Shown piece by piece: positions 33,344 to 45,058 of a DNA stretch of 64,000 nt (positions are counted from its first letter, which is position 1; each line of letters begins with the position of its first letter). The DNA lies in assembly GCA_030549175.1 (NCBI GenBank), contig JAUKUA010000002.1, positions 5,580,001 to 5,644,000 on the forward strand, read 5' to 3'. The notes below the pieces were generated by a model. That model worked only from the letters and a program-made list of their open reading frames with translations. It did not search any database and had not been told where the DNA came from. The DNA comes from Lasiosphaeris hirsuta. Lineage: Eukaryota; Ascomycota; Sordariomycetes; Sordariales; Lasiosphaeriaceae. Position numbers and translations under genes: made by a program.

Positions 33344-34414
33344 CTATCGGGGCGACTTGCTTGGGCTCCTGTCCCGGTCCCGGCGAGTTCGGTCTTGCAT
33401 GTTGGGATGCCGTCGACTTTCCGTCTCTCCTGGGCCCTCGCGGATACGATCCCTATGTCTCTCGCGGTCCTTTTTCAAAATATCGTCATCATCTTTTCGG
33501 CGATGGCCCTCATCTCCGGCATGTCGGCTGTCCCGGCCACCATCTCGGTCACGATTCCGATCTCGAGAACTATGTTGATGCCTCTCGCGGCGGTCCTTGT
33601 TATCTCTTTCGTCCCTTCGCTTCGCGCTGGGCGACTCGTCCCTCCTGGGTCTGTGTTTCCTGTCAGATCCACGCTCTGGCACTTCCTTGTCTCTGGATCT
33701 GTCCCGACGTCTGTCGCGACTTTCGTCGTCATCCTTTCTTGAACGATGCGACCGATGATGCCTATCCTTGTCCTTGTGCCTGTGCCTGTGACTCCGCGGC
33801 TCAGATCGTTTCTTTTCTTTCTCGAGAGCCTCCTCAATTTCTTTCTTCTTCTCGTCGATGAGGTACTGCTTCATCGGGTCGTCGTCATCATGATTCTCGA
33901 TTAATAGTTGTAGCTCTTTTTCTTCCTTGAGCAAAGGCCGTCGCTTTTCTTCTGTCCTCTCCTCCTCGGAATCTTTGTCGCTCCCGACGTCGCTAGGCAG
34001 CCCCTTTTCGGCGCGCTCCAGGCGCATCATGTCCTCCCAGCCGACGCGGCCCTCGTTAGGGTCCTCATCGTCGCGGTGCTTGTAGCGCGCGTGGTCGACG
34101 CGGATCAAGCGGCCGGCGATCTCGGCACCGCCGATATTGTCGACGGCGAGGTCGGTGCTGCGCTGGTCCTCGTACTTGAGCCATCCGAAGCCCTTGGACT
34201 TTCCCGTCTCCTTGTCGCGCACGAGCTTGAGGAAGACGGGCTCGCCGAACTGGCTGAAGATGGTGACAACGTCGCCTTCGGACATGTCGTACGGCAGCCC
34301 GCCAAAGTAGACGAAGGCCGTGTCGCGGTAGTCGGCGTGCCACGAGGCCTCGGGTGACACCCCATTCTCGATCTCACGCTTGTTGAGCGCCTGGATGGCG
34401 CGGATTTGATTCAT
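33344..34414 (-). CDS. IST3: Spliceosomal RNA-binding protein Ist3/RBMX2 (RES complex)
   Basis: Ist3 (Snu17; fission yeast Cwf29; human RBMX2) is the RRM subunit of the RES complex, which acts in the activated spliceosome and in pre-mRNA retention. This is a single exon of 356 aa starting MNQIRAIQALNKREIENG, the N terminus typical of the family. The RRM spans about residues 33-111, with RNP2 VYFGGL and RNP1 KGFGWLKY. After the RRM comes YKHRDDEDPNEGRVGWEDM, then a long Arg/Ser/Asp/Glu/Lys-rich tail of about 190 residues with many RD, RE and RS dipeptides. The tail is far longer than in yeast and similar to that of animal RBMX2. Confidence 0.93.
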   Translation of the reverse strand: MNQIRAIQALNKREIENGVSPEASWHADYRDTAFVYFGGLPYDMSEGDVVTIFSQFGEPVFLKLVRDKETGKSKGFGWLKYEDQRSTDLAVDNIGGAEIAGRLIRVDHARYKHRDDEDPNEGRVGWEDMMRLERAEKGLPSDVGSDKDSEEERTEEKRRPLLKEEKELQLLIENHDDDDPMKQYLIDEKKKEIEEALEKEKKRSEPRSHRHRHKDKDRHHRSHRSRKDDDESRDRRRDRSRDKEVPERGSDRKHRPRRDESPSAKRRDERDNKDRRERHQHSSRDRNRDRDGGRDSRHAGDEGHRRKDDDDILKKDRERHRDRIREGPGETESRRHPNMQDRTRRDRDRSPSKSPR

Positions 34415-35825
34415 GGTTCGTCCTGTCCGTCCAAAGAGGAGGGAGAAGGCTGAATTTTTGGCGTTGGGCGAGTTCGCGAGGCTGCCAAGACCGTAGTGGG
34501 GTGTCTGCGCGGCCGGAGTGCAGAAGTATCCGTTGACCTGCAGGTGGCCACAGCTTGCGCTCTGTGAAATCTAGGGTTGCAAGGGTCGAAGCTCAGCGTG
34601 TTCCATGAGATTCACACATGCAGAGATGTTGTCCATTCGAATCTGTTTACGAGTCCTCGAGAAGACGAAATGATTAATTGGTCTTCTCCGATGGATGCGC
34701 GTTGATTACATCAAAGTCTAATGATGGCATTAAACAGTTCGCCTGCAAAAATATCTCTGCCAGTAATTCCCACGCTGGGAGCTGTCAACATGGCTACTCC
34801 ACTTCAGAGGGTGCAGAGAGGGACGAATCACAAGCTGCATTGCGACTTCGCCAATGCAACTTGTTTCATCCCTTGGCGTCGTTCGATTGGCCAAACAATC
34901 ATGCAATCGACTGCGAGGTCTGCAGAGGTCTGCAGCGGTCTGGTCTTCCGCAGATAAAAAGCAGCTGAGGAGAAGCTATCTCCAAGCTTTCAGGCTGTTG
35001 CTCAACGGGCCTCTTGGCTGCATCGGCTCAAGTTTGCGTACCTCTCGTTATTCTCAATAAAAATCGTGGGACAGGCTACAAGTGATCTTGGTGGCGGGGA
35101 CGGGAGCATCCCGCCGTCACGTTGACACGGGGTTGGCCAGGAACTGCCAGGAACTGACGAAAGGGGGGAGTGGGATCCGCAGGATGGAGCTGTTCATCTG
35201 GCGAATCCGGGGGCCCATGCGGTGTGCACCATGCAGTTGTTCTCCCCACCATTTTCTGAAATTGGTTGAAAATCGGAGAGGGGGCGGCTTTGCATCTGGA
35301 CCAGAGGGCCACCCCCTAAACTGTTGGAGTACTGGGAGCTAGGACGCTGTGGCGTCCAACCCGCCCACCGCCTTCGCGTCCCGACAGTGGGTCCCGCCAA
35401 ATTCAACACTTCGCCAAAACTGCCAGCTGGGGTGGAGCATCCATGTGTCTTCGAGTGCCGCGGATTGCGAGAGGAGCCATTGACCATTGACCCTCGACCC
35501 ATTGCTTCCCTATTGCATCGTACCCCGACAAGACCGTCGCTCGTTTTCTTTCTCTCCAGCAACATCTCCGCTGCATCTGTTGACCTGCGTCTGCCTCGAC
35601 CGCCCTCGCTCCTCGTCCAGTCTCTCTGCCCTGCTACTGCAGCGACAGGGCCTCTGGGCTTGATTTTTCCTCGACTCGCCTCAAACCTTCGCCCAGCCTC
35701 TTCCGTCAACGATACCGACGCCCTCTCACAAGCGCAACTTACATCACGCGCCCTGACATCCATCTTGACAACTCGAAGTTGCTTGCCAAAACCAATTGGC
35801 AAGCTACTGGCCTCGCGAGCTCAAC
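34415..35825. other. Divergent intergenic region, IST3 and LAG1
   Basis: This 1.4-kb stretch holds both promoters. The section 35520-35790 is CT-rich and probably the LAG1 leader. No gene was recognised. Confidence 0.4.
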
Positions 35826-37533
35826 ATGAGCAATTCCCGCGCCTCGAGCCCGAGCGATGGCCCCGGCACAGTGGAGCACAGCCAGCTGGGCCGCCAGGAG
35901 GACCAGCGGCAGCACGAGGAAACCGTAACGGCTCCCACCACGTCCTCATCTCCTCCTACATCCCCTCCGCTGGTGGCTCCCGCGCCTATGCGCCGGACCA
36001 TCAAGCGCGAGTACTCGACCAAGAAGGAAACCATGAACGGGCCCCTCTACATGCAAGCCTCGAATAACGTCGTTATCGTTCGCCGCGTCAAGAGGAAGGG
36101 GGACAGCCCCTGGAAGCAGCTTACCCGCTGGTTTGTGGAGAACCAAATTGGTATGTTCATCGCCTAGGTTTGCCGTTGAGAACAGCTCAAGCTAATTGTT
36201 TCTTCGCTAGGCCTCTCCTTCAATCTCCTTGCGCTGCTTTTCCTCGCTCACGGCATGCCCCGCGCTCGCGAGACAACCAGAAAGTTCTTCACGCTTCCCT
36301 ACTTTAACCCGCAGACGGGACACTACAGAATAGGTTGGGACGATGGCCACCTCATCATGTTCTGCATCGTCTTGTTCACTGGCCTACGCGCCGCCTCCAT
36401 GGAGTACCTTCTCGCGCCCTTTGCCAAGGCTCGTGGGATTAGCAAGCGGAAGGACATGACGAGGTTCAGCGAACAAGCGTGGCTGTTGATGTACTATAGC
36501 GTCTTCTGGACACTGGGCGGGGTATGCTCAACACCATTTGCCCTCAACGCAAACATTGGACTAACTGTGCCCCCCAGTACATTTATTTCATCTCGCCCTA
36601 TTACCTCAACCTCCGCGAGCTCTGGACCGTCTGGCCGGAACGCGAGATGACAGGGCTTATGAAGGGATACATGCTGGCCCAGCTTGCCTTCTGGATCCAG
36701 CAAATTTTGGTTATCAACATTGAGGAGCGCCGCAAGGATCACTGGCAGATGTTTACCCACCACATCATCACCATTTCCCTCATCTTCGCTTCTTACCGAT
36801 ACGGTCACACTCGCGTTGCCAATCTCATTCTAGTGCTGATGGACGTTGTGGACCTGTTCCTCCCCGTAAGTGCTCTCGTGTTTATGCTGCTCCAGGCATC
36901 CCTTAACACAAATCACAGTTCGCCAAGTGCCTAAAGTACCTCGGCTACAGCACCATCTGTGACTACATGTTCGGCGTCTTCATGGTCTCGTGGTTCGCGG
37001 CACGTCACGTCCTCTACCTCGTTGTCTGCTATTCTGTGTGGACCAGTACGTTCGATGGTCTACCGTCAGGATGCTTCAGCGGCCCCGCCCACAACCTAAC
37101 TGGACCCTTCGAGGTCCCGCCGGAGAAGAGCAGTACCTACCTTCTGGAACCTCTGTGGACGTCTGACGGGCTGGTCTGCTATAACGACACGGCCAAATGG
37201 TGGTTCCTCTCCCTGCTGCTCTTTCTCCAGGCCCTCACTATTATGTGGTTCTCCCTCATCATTCGCGTCGCCGTCAAGGTTCTGAAGGGAGAAGCCGCCG
37301 ACGATATTCGGAGCGACGATGAGGCGGATGAGGAAGATGAAGATGAGTTTGTGTACGAGGAGGCCCAACCGCTCGAGCAGGAGGTTGGCGTGGATGAGAT
37401 TGACTTGAAGAACTGGGAAAGGAGAACGGGTGTCAAGAGACAGGCTCCCACGGCGACTGGCGTCAGTCTCCCTGGCCACAGTGACCGTAAGGAGCTCCTC
37501 GGGCGAATTGGCTGCGAGAAGCAAGTTGAGTGA
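35826..37533 (+). CDS. LAG1: Ceramide synthase (sphingosine N-acyltransferase), TLC domain
   Basis: Lag1-type enzymes in the ER membrane acylate sphingoid bases with acyl-CoA to form ceramide. Exons are 35826-36150, 36211-36521, 36578-36865 and 36919-37533, giving 512 aa. The N-terminal 100 residues are polar and Ser/Pro-rich. The first membrane segment starts GLSFNLLALLFLAHG. The TLC domain carries the Lag motif: HHIITISLIFASYRYGHTRV followed by NLILVLMDVVDLFLP, with the adjacent His pair thought to be catalytic. The cytosolic tail is strongly acidic (DDEADEEDEDEF), a place where phosphorylation regulates fungal enzymes. The start ATG at 35826 is the first in frame. Confidence 0.95.
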
Positions 37534-38711
37534 GCCTAGGAAACCGTTCGGCTATCTACATAATAGCATGCTGGTTACCTTGCCTTGGCTGCTTTAGTTG
37601 TATTTATATGGCCCGTGCCAAGGGGGTCATGGGATGGGGCGGAGTAGACATGGGGGAGCCTAGGCAGCTCTGAGTTGAGGAGGATACCGGGATGTATGCA
37701 CGGGCGTTTGGGACTGATACCTACGAATGGCCGTTTCGTCGTGCTGGCCGTCTTTACGGATATATCCCCTAACGATAAAAGTCTTTGTTGCGCGGGTGGC
37801 TGGTCCGTTGTCCTCTTTCCTGGTAACCTAGAGGCGTTCCTCGTCCTCGTCTTTGTACCTTATGTACGGGACTTGCTATAGTACAGCCGGCGGCAAAGCC
37901 GTGCTGGGTCACGGACTGTTGCTGCGGCTTCGTGTTGTGTTGTCGCGTCGGCTGGAGATCGGAAATCATTTCCTCGAGAATCGAGTTAGAATACTATATA
38001 TCATATTGTCTTGTGTGTTTTTTTGGGGGGTTTTGTTTTTCACTTGCTTGAACATCATTGTTGTCTTTGAGCGGCGTTAGGTTTCACTGGATGGGTGTCA
38101 CGCCTGGTTCGTTGCGAATGTGTGTCTTGTTTCTTTCCATCTCGTGAGGTTGGTTACACACGAGGGCAAAACACTTTTTTACGGCAGTACAAGGTTGGAA
38201 CAGAATGGAGACCTACACGTCAGCACTACCAGTCAATAGGCCGAAGACGTTGCGGTGTCATCGCATTGCTTGATTCTAATACAGGCACCCTCAGGCCCAC
38301 TAGTTACTGCTTCTTGACTCACTCAAGTCTTGTTCGATTGCTTCATATTCTTTTGAGAACATAGCCTGCTTTGCACGTACTAGAACCGTCTTCTTGCACA
38401 TGAAGGAGAAGACGTCTATATCTGAGTGCTAACCATAAGCGTTGTGAGGCGTTGATACTTTCAGCGACTGACTTGGTTAAATGAAAATGAGAACTTGAAA
38501 GAAACGACCTTCTCTAAATTTCATGATAGGACTTTGAAGTCGGGCTGAGGATTAGCTCCTGATTTCTATAAGCCGGGTATAAATAGCCAACACGAGTGAA
38601 ATAATTTCAAAAACGATGGATTGATTTCCCCCCTGAATTAGTGATTGATTACCTGATTGTCCTCCTTCCAACTCATAGATGCCCCGTTCCAAAATAAAAG
38701 CACCCTCCCAC
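37534..38711. other. Convergent intergenic region, LAG1 and kelch protein gene
   Basis: This 1.2-kb stretch between converging genes includes T- and G-rich runs near 38010-38050. No gene was recognised. Confidence 0.4.
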
Positions 38712-39243
38712 CTATCCATACCTCAACGTCAAATCCGGCGTCCGACTCTCAAACCTCAACTCCTCATACTCCTGATGGCCCCCCCGGTCACGCAAGTTCG
38801 GACTTAGATACGTCGTCTCCGGCACGCCGTAATACTCCTCATCATCTCGCATCACCCGGCTCCCCCGCGGATTCCCCTCCTCCTCGCTGCTGCCCAACTC
38901 GCTCACTACGTACCCCTGGCTCGCCGGCGACAGCGGACTGCCTAGTTCGCTGGTCGGCGAATACCGCCGCACCACCGCCGGCACCCCCAGGAGGTCCGGG
39001 CGCTCGACCAGCTCGACGGGCCGCTGGGCCCCGCCGAAGACGGGCACGCTCTCATACTTGGCGGCGCGGGGGTAGGCTGGCGGGTCAATGGGGTCGCCTG
39101 AGGAAGTGGCGGCTGCGGCGGCCCACGCGTTAGCCTTCTTCTTGCGCCGCAGGACGAAAACGATCACGCCGGCGGCGACTAGCAGCGCGGCGAGGACGGC
39201 GCCGACGGAGGCGCCGATTGTTGCGGCTTGGTTTAGCGGGGCT

Positions 39244-39276
<33 letters not shown>

Positions 39277-41063
39277 TCGTCGTCATCGGAGGAGGTTTCG
39301 TTGGCGAGGAGGTAGCTTGGTGAGTAGGACGGGCGGGTTAGGGCTGGGTTGAAGACGTATCGCAGGTACGGGTCGCCCCATTCTTTGGGCACGGTCGAGG
39401 TTGCACCCCCGTCGGGAGTTCCGCCGATGACGTCGACTAGCTTTTGCGGCACCGGCGGTGTCCGCTTCGCGCCTTCTGCGTCGTAGGCGCCGTTGTAGCT
39501 TAGGGTTGCGAGGGAGAAGACGTCGGCCGGCATCTGGTTCGCGCACGACGTGGTGTCACCGCGCCCCGGTTGGGTGCTCATGCCGCCGACCACTAGGAGG
39601 TTTTCACCGACAACGTGACATGTGTGGCCATAGAACCCCTCGGGACGTGAGTGGACGAGCGTCCAATGGAAGGTCGGGACGGAGAGGACCCAGATCTCTT
39701 CTGTGGCAACGTGTTCTCCGTAATCCTCGATGCCGGCAACCATATAGATGCTGAACGAAGAGCTGTCTTTGGCGGGGACCATGACGGCACAGATGTCGGA
39801 TCTTCCTGCCGGGATCCCATCTGACAAGCCAAAGGTTTGCTGGCGGAACCAAGATCCAGTTTCGATATCGTACATATCAACAAAGTCGAGGGGAATCTTG
39901 CCGAGGGTCAGTACGCATAATTTCAAGTCGCACTCTGGAGGACAACTGACGTTTCTATTTTTGGTGTTTGCGTTCATGATTTCCCGGCCATAAGGAGTCG
40001 GATCAACCGTTGTCTGTCCTCCGATTTGAACCAATACTCCATACTTTCCAACGGGAACATGAACCATGGCGCCATTCAGCCGTGGGCCAAACTGCTCGCC
40101 GCCCATCTCTTGTGGCACGGAAACGTTTGTGAGTGTGGGCAGTGCGACACGAGAGCTAGTATCGAGGGACATCAACCCCTCCAGATCTAATCATGGAGCC
40201 GTTAGCAACAAGCCAACTTCTCCTCAATGAAGATTCCGGCCACTTACACTCGAAACCGGAAGATTCTGCAAAGCTAATATAGTCCCGGTCCGACCTCTGC
40301 TGGAGGTGACCCTCAAAAATAAAGCTCATATTGTGAGATGCAGCATCGCAGCTAGCGGCGGCGCCGGGTCTCTCGACCCTTCTTCCGGTGTTGATAAGCG
40401 AGAAATTGGAAACAGACCACGCCTGGGCGTCGATATCAAACTCCCAGATAGCCGCCTCTGGAATAGACTTTAGGGCCCGGTAGCCAGGATCGCTCACGTT
40501 ATAGAGAGAGAACCAGCCGCCGACCTGGTAGATCTTGCGTGTGGCTTGGGAGTACCAAAGCGCATGCTCAATAAGTGAGCTGGGCACATCGGATCCCTTG
40601 TGAAGCGAAGTATACGGGGATGCATCCCGGATGGCGAAGTTGTTGGAGAGGTCGAGAACGACGAGATTGTTGTCTGGACCAAATCAGTCGAACCATCTTG
40701 CACAAAAAGCGTCGGGCACAAATACGCACTCATCCCCTTCACCCAAGCTCCCGGGGCGGTGTCACTGAACGACCCCGTTTGGGGCACATAGGTGTTCCCG
40801 CCATCAATGTAGATCTTGCCATCTGCGTAAACGCCTATAGACCGTTGGTAAGTGTTTGGGATCTGTGGTTAGGTATGCTACACACTGGCATGCCTATAAA
40901 TGCGGCAGAAGTGTTGCGAGATATCGTAGTAGGTGCTGTTGATGTTGATGCCCGACGCAATACTTGTGGTCGGAGGGTCGGAAGCGGACTGTCTCGTATC
41001 AGAGCTGGCCCAGCAGCGGCCAGCTGCCATCAGAAGTAGCGATAATAAGCCTGGGCCCCTCAT
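38712..41063 (-). CDS. Secreted/type I membrane kelch-repeat protein with an acidic juxtamembrane run
   Basis: Exons on the minus strand are 41063-40886, 40834-40730, 40673-40248 and 40186-38712, giving 727 aa. A signal peptide (MRGPGLLSLLLMAAGRCWAS) leads into an extracellular kelch beta-propeller; repeats are visible around YIDGGNTYV, YQVGGWFSLYN, VLVQIGGQTT, YMVAGIEDYG and LVVGGMSTQ. A run of 14 Asp precedes one membrane helix (AATIGASVGAVLAALLVAAG), then a basic stop-transfer (RRKKK) and a cytosolic tail of about 130 residues rich in Pro, Ser, Glu and Tyr. Proteins of this layout are common in Pezizomycotina, but their role is not established; a sensor or cell-surface organiser is an inference. 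Junctions keep the frame throughout. Confidence 0.87.
39246..39287 (-). repeat. GAC/GAT repeat coding 14 aspartates
   Basis: A trinucleotide tract (GTC on the plus strand with two ATC units) encodes 14 consecutive Asp just outside the membrane helix of the kelch protein. Confidence 0.93.
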
Positions 41064-43440
41064 GTCGAAGCTTGGCTAGTAAGGGTGTGAGGTTGGATTC
41101 ACTGGCGTCCATGTCCCGGCCAACGAGAACGGTGCCGAGCCGCAACGGTCTTGGTGAGAAGTTCATTTTTGAAGAAAGAAACGAGACCGAGCTGGGTTGA
41201 CGATTGCTGGCACATCAAGAGAGACGCAAAGATTTTAGGCCCAAAGGCGTCGAAGATAGATGCGATGGCTCCAACCGCATCACGCTCCCAAACGGCAATT
41301 GGGCTGGAATAGGAGGCGTTTCAGACCTAGTCATGTCATTTGTCTGTTGGCTCTTGGGACAAAAAAAGACTTTGTTTGCAGCGGGCAATTGGACCGCTGC
41401 AAGGTCACCGCAGCATCACCTGGGGTCTGGCTGGATTACTTGCTTCCCACACATCCCGAAAGGCTGGGGCTCAATCTGGGCCTCCGTATGCCATTGGATG
41501 ATTGGGCCGTCCAGACCTGACGGTCAGCCAACGGGAAAAACCACGAATCCTTTGTGTGCGCAGGGCTCCAAGAGGAGAAGGTGCTTGCTTGTGAGACATG
41601 CCAGTGGGTTATGGACTTGGCCACTGCACTGCCTGCCACCAAGAGCGAACTTGGGAGGATCCGAGTCACCGTGCTGCAAGTCGCGAGTTGCCCTGGGGCT
41701 ATGAAAGGGTGAGCTTCCCTGCCTCGTGCCCGCCCGCCCCTTCCTTTGGCAAAGTTGAATGGAATGAACTTGCCCCACTTGCTGACCAGCTCACACAAAT
41801 TCAATTGGCGGCATCGGTCTTTGCTTCTTTCCTTGCCTCTCGCTTCCAACCCTGAAGAAACCACTTGGCAACGCGCCTTCGCATTACCCTATTTCAGACA
41901 ACTTGAATGATGCTAACCTCCACCAGTGCAGTGCGAACACACTTATCTGCCATCTTCCCCGCTCAAGCCCGACATCAGGTGGCCGAGGAATGGCGTAGAC
42001 ATCTTCGCGGGCTTACAATTTGGGCCCCTAGGAGTGCGCTCGATTTCAGCATCAATTCAAAAGCTGGGGCACGACGCGGGGATAACAGTGCCCGAGTAAA
42101 GGCATTGTCCACATCCAGCTCGCCGCCGAAGACGCTGGGCACTAACGGGCACACCGAATCATATGGAAAAGGGGCTAACAAACCTGTCCGACCTCTAGAT
42201 CGACCATACCCGCAGGTAGAAGCGAGCTCTTGGCCCGCCGACGCTAGCGAGACCGGAAACCCATGAAACTCAATTCCGTCCTAGATCACCGCTACGGCTT
42301 GGCGAATATTATATGAGCAGTTTAGGTACCTGGGGAATACCTGGGCCCCCAAGAAAAAGGCGTGGCGCTGGTGTTGCCGTTTGAGCCGAAACGATCCGAG
42401 TCCAATCCCCGGGCTGAGCCGCCCTGTCCTATTTCTGGACCCGCTCCCCCGGCTCGGGAGGAGCCGCTGCTAGGCGAACCACGATGTTGTTGGGCTCGTG
42501 GCCAGTTGAGGTAGCAGTTACAGCGTACCTGCCGCGAACTGACCTGTTCTAGTCCCCCGGGAATTCAAATTATGTGACATGGTGTAATAGAATGCACCAA
42601 GAAAATAAGGCCAAGCAAGAGTGCTTCCACTCTCCACACTACGTGCCCCACATCTTACGGTGGATCCCGCCCGAAAGTCTATCTTCAAAGGCAAATTGGT
42701 GCATGCAGTGCAGCCACCCTCAGTGTATTCTTGATGCTAGGCCGGGCCGGGGTTACAGCAGGAAAGAAAGGGAGCGACTAGCCCACGCAGCTATCCACAC
42801 ATGTGTCTGCGACCCTTGGAGTTGGTCACCTTCAAGTGGAACTGAGTCTTGCTAACTAACCTCCAGGATATTGTCCCGGGAGCACGGCGAGGGGCTCTTA
42901 AAGGACGCTTTTGGCAAGATTACCTGCATGGACAGAGACCGAGGAGTAATAAACTCTGCATATGCTTGGATTTCGGGACCTCCCGTGGGCGGAACCACCC
43001 CGGCGGTCCCGCTGAAGCTGGAGATGTGGAGCTAGGGGTACCTGGGTGCAGACGACACAACGGCCGATCAGCTCGATCGATGATAACATACACCTGCAAG
43101 TCTGAAATTCCTTGTCTGCAGTCATGTGTGAGGCGTGCTGGAAGGCACTGAGTCGAGGTTCAGCAACTCTAAAATGCCTCTGTAAGGCGGCTAGCCACAG
43201 CCTTTTGACTCCAGGAACCGACGACTTTCGGCAAATGAAGCGCCCCGAGGCGGGTCTGGCTGGATACGGCTCGAATCACAGGCATCTGCTACGTGAAGGG
43301 GCTTGACTGGGCATTCTCGATATATATTCCCAACTTGCATTTGCTTTTTCGGCCATGTTTCCAACAACCTTTGCATTCTTGAGTCGCCAGTCAGTCCCTC
43401 TCCAGTCGATCTTTACCAAGAAACCCAGTCATTGTCCAAA
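41064..43440. other. 2.4-kb divergent intergenic region
   Basis: This lies between the kelch gene and the secreted apple-like gene. Open frames up to 166 codons (41204-41704) show no domain and overlap other frames. No repeat, tRNA or transposon was recognised. Confidence 0.35.
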
Positions 43441-44596
43441 ATGAGAGGCTCACTGTCGGCTCTGCTCGCCGTTGGCGCTGCGCTTTTGTTCCCCAATGTT
43501 GTCTTGGGAGCCAAGAACATGGTGCTTGACCGCCCGGATCCCATTGAGGGTTACTACGGTCCGTTCGAGTTCGGCAACTCTACCATCAACGCTCCCCTGG
43601 ACGAGCATGGCAGAGAGACGTACATTGGTATGTCGAATTGCAGTTGGTCTCTAGGCGTTTTAGGCACTGACCGGGGTTGTACGACTTTGCTAGGTGTTAA
43701 GTACTACCACGAGACATTCATCCCGGAGATGTGTGCCGCGGCTTGCACCAGCACGACCAACTACAACAGAAAGCATCCTGATGCATCTGGCCACTACATG
43801 AAATGCGTGAGCGGCCCTCCTGGTGTGCTTCCACTTCCCATTTGAACCTTGGGCTGAAAATGCCCCCACAGAAATTCTTTGTCGCCTACACTATGTTGAA
43901 GAATGGTATTGCCCAGGGGCTGTACTGCACCATGTATACGCGCGAGTATAATGTAAGTACTCGGTTCCTTGATCAAGCCCATAGTGCTGGCTTTCTCGTG
44001 CTGACACAGATTAGAAATCATACGCAACCAACCACGGAGAAAACCGCGGCGGATCAGAGGTGACCATGCGCAACGGCTACGGATGGGTCCGCGATGATTT
44101 CAGGCTGTACACGACGAGACGGTCTGTTAGCACCACCTCGACAAGACGTACCGCCGCGACGCCTAACCCACGCGTGATATCTACCGTCACCGTCACGGAT
44201 TCTGAGGGGACGAAAACGTACACGATTTTGGGGGCAACCACTCGGACAGTCGAGAAGACGACAACCGAGATTGAAACTGTGACTATCGGCTCATCCGTGG
44301 TTACCATCTGCCCGTCGCCCCGGACCACCCCGACCCGCCGTATGACTACCACGACCCGGCCAACTACGATTGCCACTTTAGCCCGCCGGGCTACCACTTC
44401 ACACTCGGTCCTTAACATCACCAACCGTCGTACTAGTACGGTCGTCCAGACTGAGGCTCCTTATGCTGCCTACGCGCAGGTGAGCTTCACCAGAACCGTG
44501 ACTCCGTGTATGTGAAACTGGATGCTGACATAACACATAACTCAGGTGGAGAGAAACCCGGCCCCGGCCGTGGCAACCCCTGTTGCTGAGGTGTAG
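43441..44596 (+). CDS. Secreted protein with an apple-like Cys module and a Ser/Thr-rich tail
   Basis: Exons are 43441-43627, 43694-43806, 43872-43952, 44015-44479 and 44546-44596, giving 298 aa. A signal peptide (MRGSLSALLAVGAALLFPNVVLG) is followed by a module with the order YYHETFIPEMCAAAC, then NYNRKHPD, KCKFFVAYTMLKNG and QGLYCTMY. This arrangement (CAAAC, C-x-FF, LYC) recurs in secreted Pezizomycotina proteins and resembles the apple/PAN fold, which binds sugars or proteins. The second half is rich in Thr, Ser and Arg, probably O-glycosylated. The last intron (44480-44545) has a good branch point (CTGAC) and CAG acceptor; reading through it instead ends the protein at 44515. No GPI signal is evident. 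Confidence 0.78.
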
Positions 44597-45058
44597 ATCA
44601 ACCCGCTCGGGCTTGCCGCAGGGGGGAAAAGTGATTTATGCGACTGAAGACCATAGTATCCTCTGGAGAGAGGGGCTTGGCCACAATGGTGATGGCTTCT
44701 CAGCCACGACAGTACTTCGCACGGTTAGGTATGGTCGATGGCTTGGACTTGGATAGACTGGAATTAGAATGACGCGGGGGCAAAATGTGATCCTATTAGG
44801 GATAGTTTCCGCGTTTTCATGAGCTAGCAACCGAGAATAATATAGAAATGAGGAGATGAGGAAAGCGTCAAGTTTACAGGTTAAAGCGAGAAAGCGCTGT
44901 TGCGGCCGCCGAATCCAGCTGGAACGTGTCGCCATTTTCAGCGCCCTCGACAGTGAGGAGCAGGTGGTACAAGCAAATTTACCCAGGGCCCGGATCTCTA
45001 AGGAATCTATTCTATACGTCGACCCAGACATCTTCCGCGTACTCGCCCAATTCTTAAA
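44597..45058. other. Short intergenic region before the broken gene
   Basis: 462 bp with no recognised gene; probably 3' UTR of the secreted protein and of the converging broken gene. Confidence 0.35.

Noticed and set aside
41204..41704. 166-codon frame in the 2.4-kb intergenic region
   Set aside because: No domain, and overlapping frames on both strands are of similar length.
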